From Vanilla planifolia (lineage: Eukaryota; Streptophyta; Magnoliopsida; Asparagales; Orchidaceae): 64,000 bases of DNA. The stretch spans positions 872,139 through 936,138 of the forward strand of contig JAIUJO010000184.1 of the NCBI GenBank assembly GCA_023846275.1, written 5' to 3'. Of the stretch, positions 12,541 to 25,559 are shown piece after piece (position 1 is the stretch's first letter; the number at the start of each line of letters is the position of its first letter). A model generated the notes under the pieces. The model searched no databases. It was not told the DNA's origin and saw only the letters and a program-made list of their open reading frames with translations. The position numbers and the translations under genes were made by a program.

Positions 12541-15500
12541 TAGTTAAATAATAATTATATTTAATTATATTTACAATTTAGATTATTTTAAAAATTTTGA
12601 GTTATTTAATGTTAACATATTCTCATTAAATATTTAAATAAAAATTCATATTTATTTATATTTATTTATGTTTGTTTAGTATTGTAATTCATAATAATTA
12701 AAAATGTGACCTAAAAGAGACAAAGTAAAACTTGTTCGACTCGTCTTGAATGGTTCTATATAATTAAATATTCATTTATAAATTTTGAGTTATTTAACAT
12801 TAGTGGTATTCAACACCTATTATGAGATATTATAATTTGCTCATGTTTGATCATGAAGAATTTCATACTCGATCTTCTTAGTCCCTGTGAATGCAACGGG
12901 TTAAAAACAATTTCTCATTTATTAAAATTTTTTACTTTGTTTAAATTGCAACGAAAACCAAACTTCTTTTCACGTGACCACTACATCATTTTCATTTTGT
13001 CATAATATAATATATCATTTAATCTGATTTCAACAAATGGTATGTTTATAAAATGTTAAAATTATTATATATTATTACTTTTATTTATTTAATTGAGTAG
13101 ATAAAATAATTCGTAAAACATGCATCGATAAGCTCAATTCAATTTTATATTTATTTTTGTATTTTTTAAATTATTTATTTTTGGCATGCTCTTATAGCTA
13201 ATTCACTTTGTAAATAATTTGATGATTGTGAATATTACATTTCATCGCATTGAAATAATAGTTTTCATCATTTTAGTAAAAAGCATCAAATTTTTTAATT
13301 TTTTTAATTTTGTTATATTAATATAAAAATCTAGTCGTCCTCTCTTGTAAACTTTACATTCTTTTACTCAGTTTTATTACATTACCTTAGCTTTTCTCAT
13401 TTTAGTTGTAATACATATTTATTGATAATTTATTATTACTTTTACATATTTAATTATCTAATAAAAAATAATTTCAATAGAGGTATGATGAAGACAAAAA
13501 AAATTATCGAGCCCTATAAATTAAAATTTTATTTTATCTTTTAAATATTTAAATTCTAGGATATCTAGATGTTTTATAAGATAATTTGAGTGCTACTCGA
13601 TTTGACAGTCTAGGATGCTACCCTAAATCTCTTTAACATCGCACAATTAAATGTTTTGAAACAATTTAATTCATTCGTCCAACTTTTGGAATTTGATTTT
13701 GTTATATTACTTTGAAAGTCTAATTTCATCTCTTGTGACTATCACATCATTTTGCTTTATTTATATATCATTGATTCTATTTATTTCATATCATTAACAA
13801 TATATTTAGCAATATTTTGAAATAATAAGTTTCATTCTTTGTGTTCATTTACTTTCTTAATTTACAATAATTCCAATCAAGGTTCAATCGAGGCGAAGCA
13901 AATATTAATATATTTTTAAAATTTTTTATTTTATAGTGTTTTTTAATGTTTTATGTAAAATTTTGGTTCTACTTATTTTCATGATAAATGATATTATGCT
14001 CGATCTTCTTAGCATCTTGGAATGTAATTTTTATGAAAACCTTAATTTATTTCTTTAATATTTTCATTTTATTTTTGTTATATTACTATTTGATATAATT
14101 TGTTATGAATTTTGCAATACTTTGTTTTGATTATATGAAACAACTTAACTTTATCTCATAAAAATTTTAGCATATTTTTAAAGTATTAAAATAAATTTTT
14201 TTTAATAATTGTGCTTAAATACATTAGTTATTTATAGTAATTGCAAATGACATCCAATCAAGATGACGAAAAGGTTATAGAGTCCTTCTAATGAGCTCTA
14301 TGAAACTAAATATTTACTTTTACAATTTTAAATATTGTATTTTTCTAAGATTTTTTTCTTCATGAGTTATTTTTATTTGCATTTAATTTGATTGTTAGGA
14401 ATGTTACACTTGATCAATTTAGTATCTTGGATTACAACTTTTTGTTACACTTTATCTTATTCTTTGAATTCTTTCTCTTTAATTTGTTTATATTATTATG
14501 AAACTCTAATTCTACAATTTTGTGACCCCTACATAGCCTTGCCTTTATCATATGTCATTGGTATAGTTTGTCCCATTTTAGAATTAATATATATTTCATC
14601 ATTTTTAAAAAAATTATTATTATTTTGGTTTCTTTAACTTGGTAATTTGTATTAATTCTATGTTAAGCCTAATCAAGTTTAAACAAAGATTGTAAGTCTT
14701 TACAAGGCATGTCAATTTGTGCCAAACTTTATGATCAAGAATGTTAGACTCAAACTCCTTTGTATTTTGGAAAGAAACATTCTTATACAATTTATCATTT
14801 TCCTTCGAACATTTTACTTTTATTGTATTATTTTGGTTTTTCTAAATCTTGTCTCCTATGAGATTCACATTTCTTTAATTTGGATATTTTACAATCTCAA
14901 ATTTATCTCATTTCAACAATATAATTAGTTATTTAATATTACAATAATATTTTATTGTTATTGAATGCAATTATTTTTTGTAAAATGAATAAGTACAATT
15001 GTTGTTTGATCAAGATTATTGAACAAGCGTCAATGAACATTATATAATTAAATATATGTCGTTTAAATTTTTTAAAATTAAATTATGAAGTTTTTTGGTA
15101 TTTTTTGTAAAATATTTTGATTCATACCTAATTTGATATTAAAAAATGTCATACTCGATCAATATAGTATCTTGCATTGCAATCTAATAGAAAATTTATC
15201 TCATTTCATTGAATTTTTTTATTAATGTCACTTTGTAACTCCAAATCTTCTTATTTGTGATGTTTACATTGCTCATAAATTTGTCTTATTCAACTTTAGA
15301 ATATAATTACTAAATATTGAAAAAAATTCATGATTATTTATTTTTATACAAATTTATATTTTGTAATAATTCCAATTGACATTGTATCAAGGCAAAATAA
15401 TCATGATTATTCTCATTTCGATCAGGTCTATTTAATTAAATGTTTCTTTTAATATTTTTAAGTGTTTTGTTTTTGGGATATGTAAGACTTTAAGAGATAT

Positions 15501-17947
15501 ATGTATTCCCACGATATTTTATGATCGATTATATTACACTCCATCTCTTCACTATCTTGGAATGAAACATACATATATAATTTTTATTATTTATACAAAT
15601 TTATTATTTGGATTTGGTCATATTACTATGAAACTTTATTTCTCATTCCTTGTAACATTTACATTACTTTAATTTTGCTAGATTACATTTCATTAATTTA
15701 CCTTTTTGAAGTTTTAGTACATAAATAATTTCTATTAAAGTAATACTTCACTATTATTTATGCTTGTTTTCTTTCATAATTAGTAGAAATTTCAAAGGAT
15801 GTCTTATAGAGATGAAATATCTCGAACAACCTTATCTTAATCAACTCTACCAAACTAATTATATATTTTTAATATTTTTAGAAATTTTAAATTTTTATTG
15901 TTTTGACATTATGACTTATCAATTCTCATGATGTTTAATGATCATTGATGATATACTTTATCTCTTTAGAAACTTTAAATATATTGTTTCATTAAAATTC
16001 AAATCATTTTTTCAAATTTTTTTAATTATATCATTTTATATTAGCATGAAACTCTAAATCTCATACTAAGACCTCTACTTTGCTTTAATTTGGTTAAATT
16101 ATAGTTCTTCAATATAAATGAATTCAATTTGAATATATATTAATATAATATTTAAATAATATTTTAGTATTATTTATGGTACTTACTTTAGTAAATCATG
16201 ATAATTTCTAATGACATCCAATCGAAATAAAACAAGAGTAATTTGACTATTCTCAATAAGTTTAAACAAATTGAATACACTTGTATAGTTTTTTTAATAT
16301 TTTATTTTTTAAAATTTTGACCTACTTTCTGAGACATTTAATTTTTATATATTACAATGATTGAGGATGTTACACAATCATTTTAATGTCTCAATAGTAA
16401 CTTTGTTGCAAAATTTATCTCATTTATTTATTTTTTTGCCTTTGTTTTGGCTATATTACAATATAACAATTTATCCCCATCTTGTGGCCTTTACATCACT
16501 TTAGTTATGTTATATGACATTGGCACAATTTATTTCATCTCAACTTTAATACTTATTAACTTTTTATTAAAATGATATTTTATTATTATTTATGCTAAGT
16601 TTTTATATAATTCACAAAATCTCTTAAATAGTATTACAAATGCCATTCAGCTAAAGTCAACAAGCATTATCCTATTAAATTTTAAACTATTTTTAAAAGT
16701 TTTATTTTTAATATTTTGCATTTGTTATTTTAAATTCTTATTTGTACCTGATTTCATGATTATGAATTTAACACTTGATCTCTTTAATTTCATAAAATTC
16801 ATCTTTTAATAACAACTTATGAAAAGTTTTCAAATTTTTTTCTTTAATTTAATTATCTCACTTGTTTACATTAAAACTCCCATATTATTGCATATACATT
16901 GCTCTTATTTGTTTTTACAACATGAGTTCATTTTTTTTCATTTTGAGCTTTAATCTATACTACATAAATATTTTATTTATTTATTTGTGCTTATTGACTT
17001 TCGTAATTTATATTAGTTCCAAATGATATCAATTCAAGAAAAAATAAATAACATTTAACTCATCTTAATAGGCATTTAAATTAAATATGTAATTCTATTT
17101 TCTTTGTTATTTCATTTTTTATTATTTTTTATGAGGCATTTCCATTTCTATCAGATTTGGTGATCCAAAATGTTATAATAAATCTTAATATTATAGAATA
17201 TAATTTTCTTGCATAATTTATCTACTTTTTCAAATTTTTTATATTTGATTCGATTATATTACTATTTAAGTCTAAACCTCCTCTCAAGTAATCTTTACAT
17301 GGCATTCCTTTAGTATATTATATTATTTCAAATTTTCTTATTCAACCTTTAACTTGTTCCTATTTAAAATTTACAAATAAATTTATTGTTTTTTTTTCAT
17401 TTTTAATTTGATAATTAATAATAATTCCAAATGATGCTTCATATTGATTGAGTGAATGTTGTTGGACATGTCTTGATGAGGTCTATAAAATTAAATATTC
17501 GTTCCATAATTTAATATATTTTTTCTAATATTTTAGCACACTTTATATTGCATTTGATTTGTAACTAATTTCACTAATAATAATGGTACACCTGAGCTGT
17601 TTGTATGATGTAATATAATTTTTTATGTAATTTATCTAATTCATTTAAAAAGCTTTTTAATTAAGTTCTATTACTTCATAACTCTAATTGTCCTATCTTA
17701 TGAACTTTGCATCACTTTTATTTTCTTTGAAAATTTCTTTTTTTAAATATGTATTTTCTTAACTTTAAAATAATAATTTATTCAAATTTATGCTTATTTG
17801 ATTTGGAAATTTTGTAGTAATTCCAAATGAGAACTAACCAAGGAATCCTAAGTACCATTAGACACATCTTGAAGAGCTTTATTAAACAAAATATTTATTT
17901 CTACATTATTAAAGATTTTATTTTCCATTATTTTGGAAAATTTTAAA
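12481..17947 (-). repeat. ~410-bp satellite array, reverse orientation, block 1
   Basis: The same monomer as in the left block, but its motifs now appear as reverse complements: gatgattgaggatgttacac, then ctcgatcttcttagtatc, cttggaatgcaa, ttatattactatgaaactc, then tttatgcttattta. The gatgttacactcgatc-type landmark recurs near 12,850, 13,610, 13,985, 14,390, 14,730, 15,140, 15,530, 15,940, 16,370, 16,770, 17,170 and 17,580. Most spacings are 340-430 bp; the first gap is wider. Open frames here (for example around 14,392-14,637 and 14,719-14,928) are short, AT-driven and not conserved between monomers. Confidence 0.85.
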
Positions 17948-18370
17948 AGAAAATTAAAGTTTAATAGTAACATAATAAAATTAGAGGAAAACTTTCGAAT
18001 TTGTGAGGTAAATTATATGAGAAAGTTTTATTCCATGATGCAATGTTGAACAAGTGTAACATACTTGATCATGAAAATTGGTATCAATCAAAATTACTTA
18101 TTAAATGTATTAAAACCCAAGTGAAGTAGAAGATTTGAAAATCTAAAAATGTGTATTTAATTTCACATAGCTAACAAAAAAGAGTCCAATAATGCTTTTT
18201 TTGTGTTAATAAAAACTAATTTAGAATTACAATTTGTTATGGATGTAAATAAGGAAAAATAATGGTAGATAGTTATTTTAATTTAAAGAAAATATATATA
18301 TTACCTATTAAATTCAAGAAATGTAATATAACTTTATTAAAGTGATGTATAACTCATGTAATATATTTAT
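17948..18370 (+). repeat. Single forward satellite monomer inside a reverse block
   Basis: From about 17,948 the sequence reads in forward phase: a gaaaattaaagtttaatagtaac box (compare gagaattagagtttcatagtaat), then gaggtaaattatatgagaaag, ttccatgatgcaatgttg, a gatcatgaaaattggtatc landmark, and on to gtaatataac near 18,330. That is about one monomer length. The flanks before about 17,940 and after about 18,495 are reverse. This is best read as a one-monomer inversion or a small rearranged insertion. Confidence 0.72.
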
Positions 18371-21300
18371 TGCATTATGATCATATTTCATTTTAAATTA
18401 GTATTAATCAAGAAAATAAAATAAAACCATAAATTTGCATAAATTATTGTGTTAAAACTAATGGAAAACATATTAAAGAGAAAAATGTAACTTATATTTA
18501 TATTACATTACTTTTATCTATCTCTTTTTTAGCTTCATTCAATGTTAATTAATAACAAAATAGTAATTTATCATTTTTTATGCTTATTTATTTTTGTTAT
18601 TTGTAGTAATTATAGATGATGTCAAATTGAGACAAATAAAACTCACTTCAAAGAAATTAATTAGCATTATCATCATAAATATTCATTTTGGTATTATAGC
18701 ATATTTTATTTAGGTTGATTTTTGCAAGACCTATTTGAAAATTTAACTCATGCCTTATTTGAGGACAAATGGCATTACTCTCAATGACCTTATTATCCTT
18801 GGATGCAACTGTACCATATATATTTGTAATTTTTTAAAATTATTTGTATTGATTTTATTGTTTTAAAAAGTAACTATAAATCTCCTATTACACAACATTT
18901 ACATCAATTTATATTACATCACTATAATTTATTACATTTTAATTTTTATGTGAATTTTGTTAATTTTGAAATAATAATTTATTATTATATATTCTATTTT
19001 CTGTGATTTGTAGTAACTAAAAAAAATGTCCAATCGAGACAAAATAAACCTTGTTGTGACATTTTTATGAGCTTTATTCAATTAAATATTTATTTTTTTT
19101 GTTTTAAATATTTTATTTTATATTATTTTTCATGTTTTATGAGACATTTAAATTCGTATAGATTTTGTAATAAACAAGTTATGTTTCATCTCTTTAGTAT
19201 CTTGGAAATTTTGAAATGCAGTATTCCCAATAATATACCTCATTTCTTCAAATGTATTACATTAATTTGGCTATATCAATAAGAAAATAAAACTCTCCTT
19301 TTGTGTCACTTTTATGAAGTCTTCATTTTATTCATTTTACACTACATTATATTTTACTTTTAATATTTATTATACATTTACTAAATATAAAAAGAATAGT
19401 TTAGGTTTATTTATGCTTATTTACCTTAAACCTTAATAGTAAATCCAAGTGGATTTCAATTGAAATGAAACAAATATCATTCAATGTTAAATAAATCTTC
19501 TCAGTATCTTAAAAATCCATTTTCCAACAAAATGTCTCTTTCTTTAAAATTTTTACTTTGATTTGATTACATTATTTTGATTTGATTTAACTCATGTTTT
19601 ATTAAACATTTACTATATATTAAAATTATATTTTATTATTTTTTAAGATTCATATTAATTCTAAATAAGGTTTCATCATGAACAAACAAACATATTATTG
19701 GACATGACTTGATCAGTTATTTCGATTTAATATTAATTTTATATTTTTGAATACTTTATTTATGTGATATTACTGTATTTTATAAGTCATTTATATTTAA
19801 ACTTTATTTGTTGATTGAGGATGTTCCATTCGGTCTTCTTAGTGTCCTAGAATATAGCTTTCAAATACAAGTTATTTATTTTCTTAAAATTTCTTGTATT
19901 ATATCATTATTTTTCTACATTACTTCATAAATTTTATTGCATGACATTTGCATAACTCTGATTTTCTTATATTATATTATATCAATTTATGTCATTTGAC
20001 CTTCAACATAATCATCCTATCATTGAAATAAAATATTTTTTATTATTATATTTATTTATTTTTTGATAGCTTGTGAAAATTCCAAATCAAATTCTTATCA
20101 TGATGAAACAAATTTTGTTGGACTCATCTTGATAAAAATTATCAAATTAAATATTAATTTTTTAATTTTTTAATTATTTATCTTATCTTACATGAACTTT
20201 TAATTCATATCTTATTTGATGATTGAATTTTTTACCTTTGATATCCTTAGCATACTGGAATACAACTTTTTAATATAAATTTTAAGATTTCTTCAAGTTA
20301 TTCGCTTTGATTTGATTATATTACTACGTAACTCAAACTCTTATCATGTCACCTTTACTTCACTCTGAATTTGTTATATTATATTACTTCTATTTTATTC
20401 ATTTCATCATTAACATGTATTTACATGTTATTAAAATAATAATTTCTTATTATTTATTTATGTTTTATTTAATCATTCTCAACAACTATAATGTGGTCTA
20501 ATAGAGATAAACAAATAATATTGGACTCATCTTGAGAAGCTCTATAAGAAAATCAACTCATTTTTAAAATTTTTTAATAATGTATTTTCTAATATTATGG
20601 CATGTTTTATGTAGAATTATAATTCTTACCAAGTTTGATGATTGAAGATGATAAACTTGCTCTCCTTAATATCATACAATGCACCTTTCCTATACATTTT
20701 ATATTCTTTTTTAAAATTTTTCATTTTTATTTATTAATAACTTTAAGAAACAAAAAATCTCAACTTGTGTGAGCTTTAAGTCTATTTAATTTTTTAATAT
20801 TACAATTTATTAATTTATCACATTACAGCTTTAATATATATATTTTTAACATTAAAAATAACAATTTATTTTTATCATTCTTACTAATTTTGATAATTTA
20901 TAGTTATTCTAAATGAGGTCCGATCAAATAAAAACAAGCATCTTTAGACTTGTCTTATTGAGTATATTATCCTATCGAGTATTTATTTTTAATTTTTAAG
21001 TTTAGCATTATCTATTGTTATGAGAACTTTATGAGGCATTTTGATTTGAGCTTGAATTGTTGATAAACTGGTGGCATGCTCAATTTTCTACACAACTCGG
21101 AATGTAACTTTCCAATAAAATTTTCCTCAAATTTATAATTTTTTCATTGGATTTGGTTATATTATCATGTAACTTTTAATGTCTTATTGTATTACCCTTA
21201 CATCAATTTTTTTTATGTTAGATGAAATTACCTCATTTTTTAATTTAATATATATATTTTTAATTAGCATTAAAAAAATTTATAATCATTTATGTTTATT

Positions 21301-22148
21301 TGTATTTGTAATTTATTGTATTCCTAAAAAATTTACCTCATTTTTTAAATTTGTTTGCTTTCATTACGTTGGATAACATTACCTTAATTTATCTAAACTC
21401 AATTTTAAGTTATATTTACATAACACTACAATGATATTTTTTTAGTAATTATGGTTATTAACTTTTTTCCTAGCGCTAATTCAGGACTAGGTCTATATCA
21501 AGGCAAAATGATTTCCTTTAGACTCATCTGTATTGGATCTATCCAACTAAAAATTAATTTATAAATTTTTAAATATTTAATGTTCCATAGGTTTAGCAAG
21601 TTTTATGAGGCATTTCAATTCATACATTAATTAATGATTAATCATTTTATAATTGATCTTCAAGTATCCTTCAAAGCATCTTTCTTGTGTCATTTATTTC
21701 ATTTCTTCAAATTGTTTTAACTCTAATCTCCTATGGTATGAACTTTACATCACTTTTACTTGATTATATTCAATTCTTATAACTTATGTCATTTAAATTT
21801 TAATATGTATTTACTTTATATTAACAAATCATAATTTTTTATTTTTTGTGATCATTTATCATGGTAATATGTAGTAATTCCAAAGAAGTCCAATCTTGAT
21901 GAGACAAACATTGTATGATTCATCTTGGCCTTCACTCTATCTAATTAAATATTGATTTTTATGTCTTTAGACATTTCGTTTAGAAGGTGTTTTGGCATAC
22001 AGTATGAGAAGTTGTAGTTATTATTTTAATTAAAGATTGAGAATCTTAGACTCGAACTCAGTAATATCTTAGAATGGAACTTTCTAATGCAATTTTTCTT
22101 AGTATTCAAATTTTATAAATTAATTTTGTGATGTTATTAAGTTACTGA
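18371..22148 (-). repeat. ~410-bp satellite array, reverse orientation, block 2
   Basis: After a degenerate stretch to about 18,495, reverse monomers resume: ttatattacattacttttatc, tttatgcttatttatt, and gatgttacactcgatc-like landmarks recurring to about 22,045. The array runs up to about 22,148, where a monomer is cut in its ttatattactatgaaact box by copia LTR sequence. Short open frames such as those near 19,067, 21,179 and 21,300 are not conserved and are not called as genes. Confidence 0.84.
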
Positions 22149-22233
22149 AAATAAATACAATAAAAAAATTTTATTTTGTTATCCAAAATTAACCCCCTCT
22201 TCTGAGATTTGCATACCCATTTTTATTCCAACA
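22149..22233 (+). repeat. Truncated left LTR (3' end only)
   Basis: The sequence aaaataaatacaat, then ccccctcttctgagatttgc, then gcatacccatttttattccaaca lines up with the end of the right LTR (28,479-28,563), which ends gcatactagttttaactttaaca. The canonical CA end is kept. Everything upstream in this LTR is missing and satellite abuts it. Confidence 0.82.
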
Positions 22234-22245
22234 AGTATCAAAGAG
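22234..22245 (+). other. Primer-binding site, initiator Met-tRNA type
   Basis: agtatcaaagag directly follows the LTR terminal aaca. It is a decayed match to the usual plant copia site tggtatcagagc, which is complementary to the 3' end of initiator Met-tRNA. Its position just after the LTR supports the call. Confidence 0.75.
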
Positions 22246-22830
22246 GGTCTAGTATAAAAAGTGAGTCAAATCAGTCGAGTGATCCATCATATGTATTTTA
22301 ATTGTTTTGTTATGTATACTTTGTTGTCATTTTTGTTATACACTAATTTAGACTTCTCTCTTATCATGTTCCCATGCTTTCCAAAATAAATGTTCGTTAA
22401 CTTGTTTCTGAAATTAAGCTTTCATCATGTTTTCCTCCACAATTGATAATAGTGCAACACTAGATGAAGGAACTTTTTGAGTCGATCGACATTTATTTAG
22501 GTGTGAATTTTATTCATATTAGAATGGGGATTAAATTTTTTATCTAATCAACTGATTTAAAACTTTTGAAAGTTCTAACCATTACTAAAGATTTACTTGG
22601 AGATTCATACACAAATAAATTCAAGTTGTTTAGTAAACTTAGTAGCGATCACAAGTTAGCGATAGTACTAAAGATAGCAACACATAACTATCATTATTGT
22701 GGCTTATATCCCTGTCAATTAAATAAAGTTATGAATTTGCATACGCAACATTAAGTTTGGCAAAAGTTATAAATTACTTATGAAGGTACTTTGTAAGTAA
22801 AAGTAGCAAAAATATTTTTCTTTGCATGTG
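22246..22830 (+). other. Copia 5' leader and gag N-terminal region, unrecognised
   Basis: This lies between the primer site and the first readable gag segment. A 62-codon open frame (22,566-22,754) is present but shows no similarity I recognise. By position the stretch should be the untranslated leader and the decayed N-terminal half of gag. Confidence 0.5.
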
Positions 22831-23620
22831 ATTTGGAGTTATGTAGAATGAATTTAAGAACTATAAAGGAGATGTTTATGTTATTTACTAATAGTACTGA
22901 TGGATTACATAGTCCAACAAAGTGATTTCTAATGTAGAACTTGTAGCAAAAGTGCTAAGAATTCTACCCAAGGATTGTGATCCTCTTGTTAGAGTAATAA
23001 AGATGGCCAAAGACATAGCTATACTCTGGTTGGATGAGCTACTTGAAGAATCATTAACAACAAAAAGTTAGATGACTAGAGAGCTAAAGAGGAGGTTTTC
23101 ACTAGCAATCCAAGCCTTGGAATAAGAAAAGAGGTACAATTAGCATTCAAAGGAAGTCAAGTAGATTCAAATGTGGCATTCATCTCTTCCATGGATTTGG
23201 AGGAAGTGGCAAATTTTCATGTTAAATGTTTGGCAAACAACTTGGCAAAAAATTGTTATAAATTTGGGTTGACAATTGAAGAAAAGAAGAGAGAAGATCC
23301 AGGCACCAAGTTGTTATGATTGTAGTCAAACTAACAATATTAGATCAGATTGTCTAAAACTCAAGCACACCAAAACAAAGCAAAAGAAAAGAAGAGAATG
23401 AAGAAGAAGAAAGATTTTCAAGCTACTTGGACTACATGAAAAGATTTGGACAACTCAGCTTCAAAAAATAAAGAGGAATGGATGAATGTTTCTAGGAAAA
23501 TGATGATGATTCAACAACATCTATTGAAGAAGAAGAGCATGAAGTATGTTCCTGGCCTCATCAACCTCTTCAAAATGCTATATAGAAGTTATTAATGCTT
23601 TAACTTTTTAAAAGGCAAAA
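22831..23620 (+). pseudogene. Copia gag pseudogene with CCHC zinc knuckle
   Basis: Gag forms the particle that packages element RNA. Readable segments across frames include TIKEMFMLFTNSTDGL (about 22,860), NVELVAKVLRILPKDCDP (about 22,935) and a following DELLEESLT segment, matching the UBN2-type gag core of plant copia elements. A zinc knuckle follows at 23,312-23,353: CYDC, four residues, then N in place of the usual His, four residues, then Cys. A Lys-rich stretch near 23,395 and an acidic tail near 23,500 match the usual gag end. Stops at many positions, one just after the first segment, make it non-functional. The His-to-Asn change would also disable zinc binding. Confidence 0.85.
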
Positions 23621-24240
23621 CATAAAAAATTAAAAAATATTTTATAAATAAAAAGTTGACCTTTTAGACTTTTTTTTATGAAAGGGGACTAGAAAAAAAT
23701 AGAAATACATCTAAATTTTTACAAGAAAGTCCATAATTATTCAGGTTCCCATTGAATAAAGAAATTACTAGTTTAAAAAATTATTCTCTTGAACATGTAA
23801 GTACGTCTAATGCTTCACATTCTATTTCTATGTTTAAATATATATCTTCTTTAGGATATATGCACAATGTTTCAAATTTTATGTGCTTTTGTTCTATTAT
23901 AACGGGCATACCATCATGGAATATAACATTATGAAAAGCACTGGTAGTTTAATAAATTTTTTTGAATAGGTAACTAAGAATGATATTAATACTCCCATAA
24001 TAACATTAGTGCTCAGCTCAAGCTTGCTTTTGTTTTTTAATATTAGAGAATAAAAGATATTATATTAGATGTCTCCATAATTGTGGGGTGAACATATAGT
24101 GCTTTGAAGACATAATTAGGTTAGAAATAATAAGCCAAGGAATTGTGTGTAAAACAAGGCATACAAACTAAGCAAAAAGTTACATTTTATGATTACTATA
24201 TTAAAATTTTAGAATTTATATAGCTATACATAAAGAAAAA
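23621..24240 (+). other. Copia gag-protease linker, no domain recognised
   Basis: AT-rich sequence between the gag tail and the protease motif. It contains a 60-codon open frame (23,752-23,934) with no recognisable similarity. By position it should be the variable linker of gag-pol. No other gene is seen. Confidence 0.45.
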
Positions 24241-24420
24241 ACATCAAGATCTAGCTCTTTGGTTTTGGATAGTGGTCACTCAAGGCATACGACAAGGAAT
24301 TAATGAATTTTTGTATCAGTAAAACATGAATAAAATAGATAGGTAATACTAGGAGAAAACTCTAAGAAGAAGACAATTAAAATTGGCAATATAAGTATGC
24401 CTAGTCTCACAATTTGAAAT
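24241..24420 (+). pseudogene. Copia aspartic protease remnant
   Basis: The frame through 24,250-24,300 reads SSLVLDSGHSRHTTRN and then stops. LDSG-x-SRH-x-T is the copia protease active-site block, with the catalytic DSG at 24,268-24,276. In a live element this protease matures the gag-pol polyprotein. The rest of the domain is not readable. Confidence 0.82.
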
Positions 24421-25080
24421 ATTTTATTTGATTGATGGAGACTTCAAAATATAAATAAGCTAGATATACATTGAGGTCTTCCCAAACAAAACAAACTAGG
24501 TGAAAAATGTATAAAATATGCCAAAAAAAGCAATTTAAATTATCATTTAAACCTAAAATTTGAAACCACATATACAATTTAAAGATAGTTTATTTAGACC
24601 TTTTTGGGCCCATATAATCCTTGAGTTTAAGTGGAAAAAAATATTTATATTTAATTAGTAATGACTTTTTTTAGTATACTTCAGTTGTATTTTCAATAAT
24701 AAAAGTTAGACATTTGAAAATTTTGTTAATTTGATAAAAGAGATAGAAAGATAAATCAATCTCAAATTAATTTGTATTAAAAGTGACAATGGTAGTGAAT
24801 TTAGGAATAAGGATTTCAAATATTATAGTAAAGACAAAGGAATATGACATCAATTTGCATGTTTTTATACACCTCAACAAAGAAGGATTATTAAAAAAAA
24901 AGGAAAAGAAACTCAATAGCCATGGCTACAACAATGTTAATGGAATATAACCTTTCAAATTACATTTATGCTAAGGCAATTAATAAGGCCTGTTATATAA
25001 CAAATAAAATTAATTTAAGGCCAGTATTTAAGAAAATGTCTCATGAGTTATTTAAAAAGAAATGGTCATATACTAGTTAA
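24421..25080 (+). pseudogene. Copia integrase pseudogene
   Basis: Integrase joins element cDNA to the host chromosome. The gag-pre-integrase zinc region is seen as NINKLDIH, stop, GLPKQNKLGEKC near 24,455-24,520. The catalytic core follows. The first Asp lies in LDLFGP (24,597-24,599) and the second in IKSDNGSEF (24,785-24,787). The usual third residue lies after the TPQQ block near 24,875, where the expected Val-Val-Glu reads Ile-Ile-Lys, so the catalytic Glu appears replaced by Lys. Stops and frameshifts occur throughout. Confidence 0.87.
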
Positions 25081-25559
25081 TTTCATGTTTTTAGTGTAAA
25101 CGTACAATTCTAAACAATGAAAGTGCCAACTTGAGCAAGTTTAGTGAAAAAGCAAGTGTAGGTATTTTCTTAAGATACTCTTCTTTTATAAAGCTTATAG
25201 AGTTTACAACATGAATTACCTAAATATAAGGAAAGCAATTAATGTAGTGTTTTATGTGACTATTCAAGAGACAAATAATAAAAAGTTAAATGAAGAGATA
25301 AAGTCTTTAAAAGTCATAGACTTGGGAGAGGATATAGGAAAAAGAGAAAGTAAAAAAAGGAGAAGAGATTAGTCATCAATTAACTAAAGATTAGAAGTAC
25401 CAAGATTCTAATATAAAGGAAATAATTGTAATAAAAATTAGTCTTAGAGATATGACTAGAGCTTTTATTAAAAAAATTGATCATATCTTTTTTTCTTTGT
25501 CCTAACTAGTATCGATATAAGTACATAAGGATAACTATTGGGTTTAGGTAATAATAAGG
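25081..25559 (+). other. Copia integrase C-terminal and RT linker region
   Basis: AT-rich, frame-broken sequence between integrase and RT. A PKYRKAINVVF-like run near 25,220 and acidic, Lys-rich codons to 25,330 resemble the variable connector of copia pol. No separate domain is recognised. Confidence 0.4.

Noticed and set aside
12300-12700. The missing left copia LTR carried to the other end of an inverted block
   Set aside because: I checked for inverted LTR motifs near the 12,480 switch and saw only satellite, so a simple inversion with breakpoints at 12,480 and inside the LTR is not supported.
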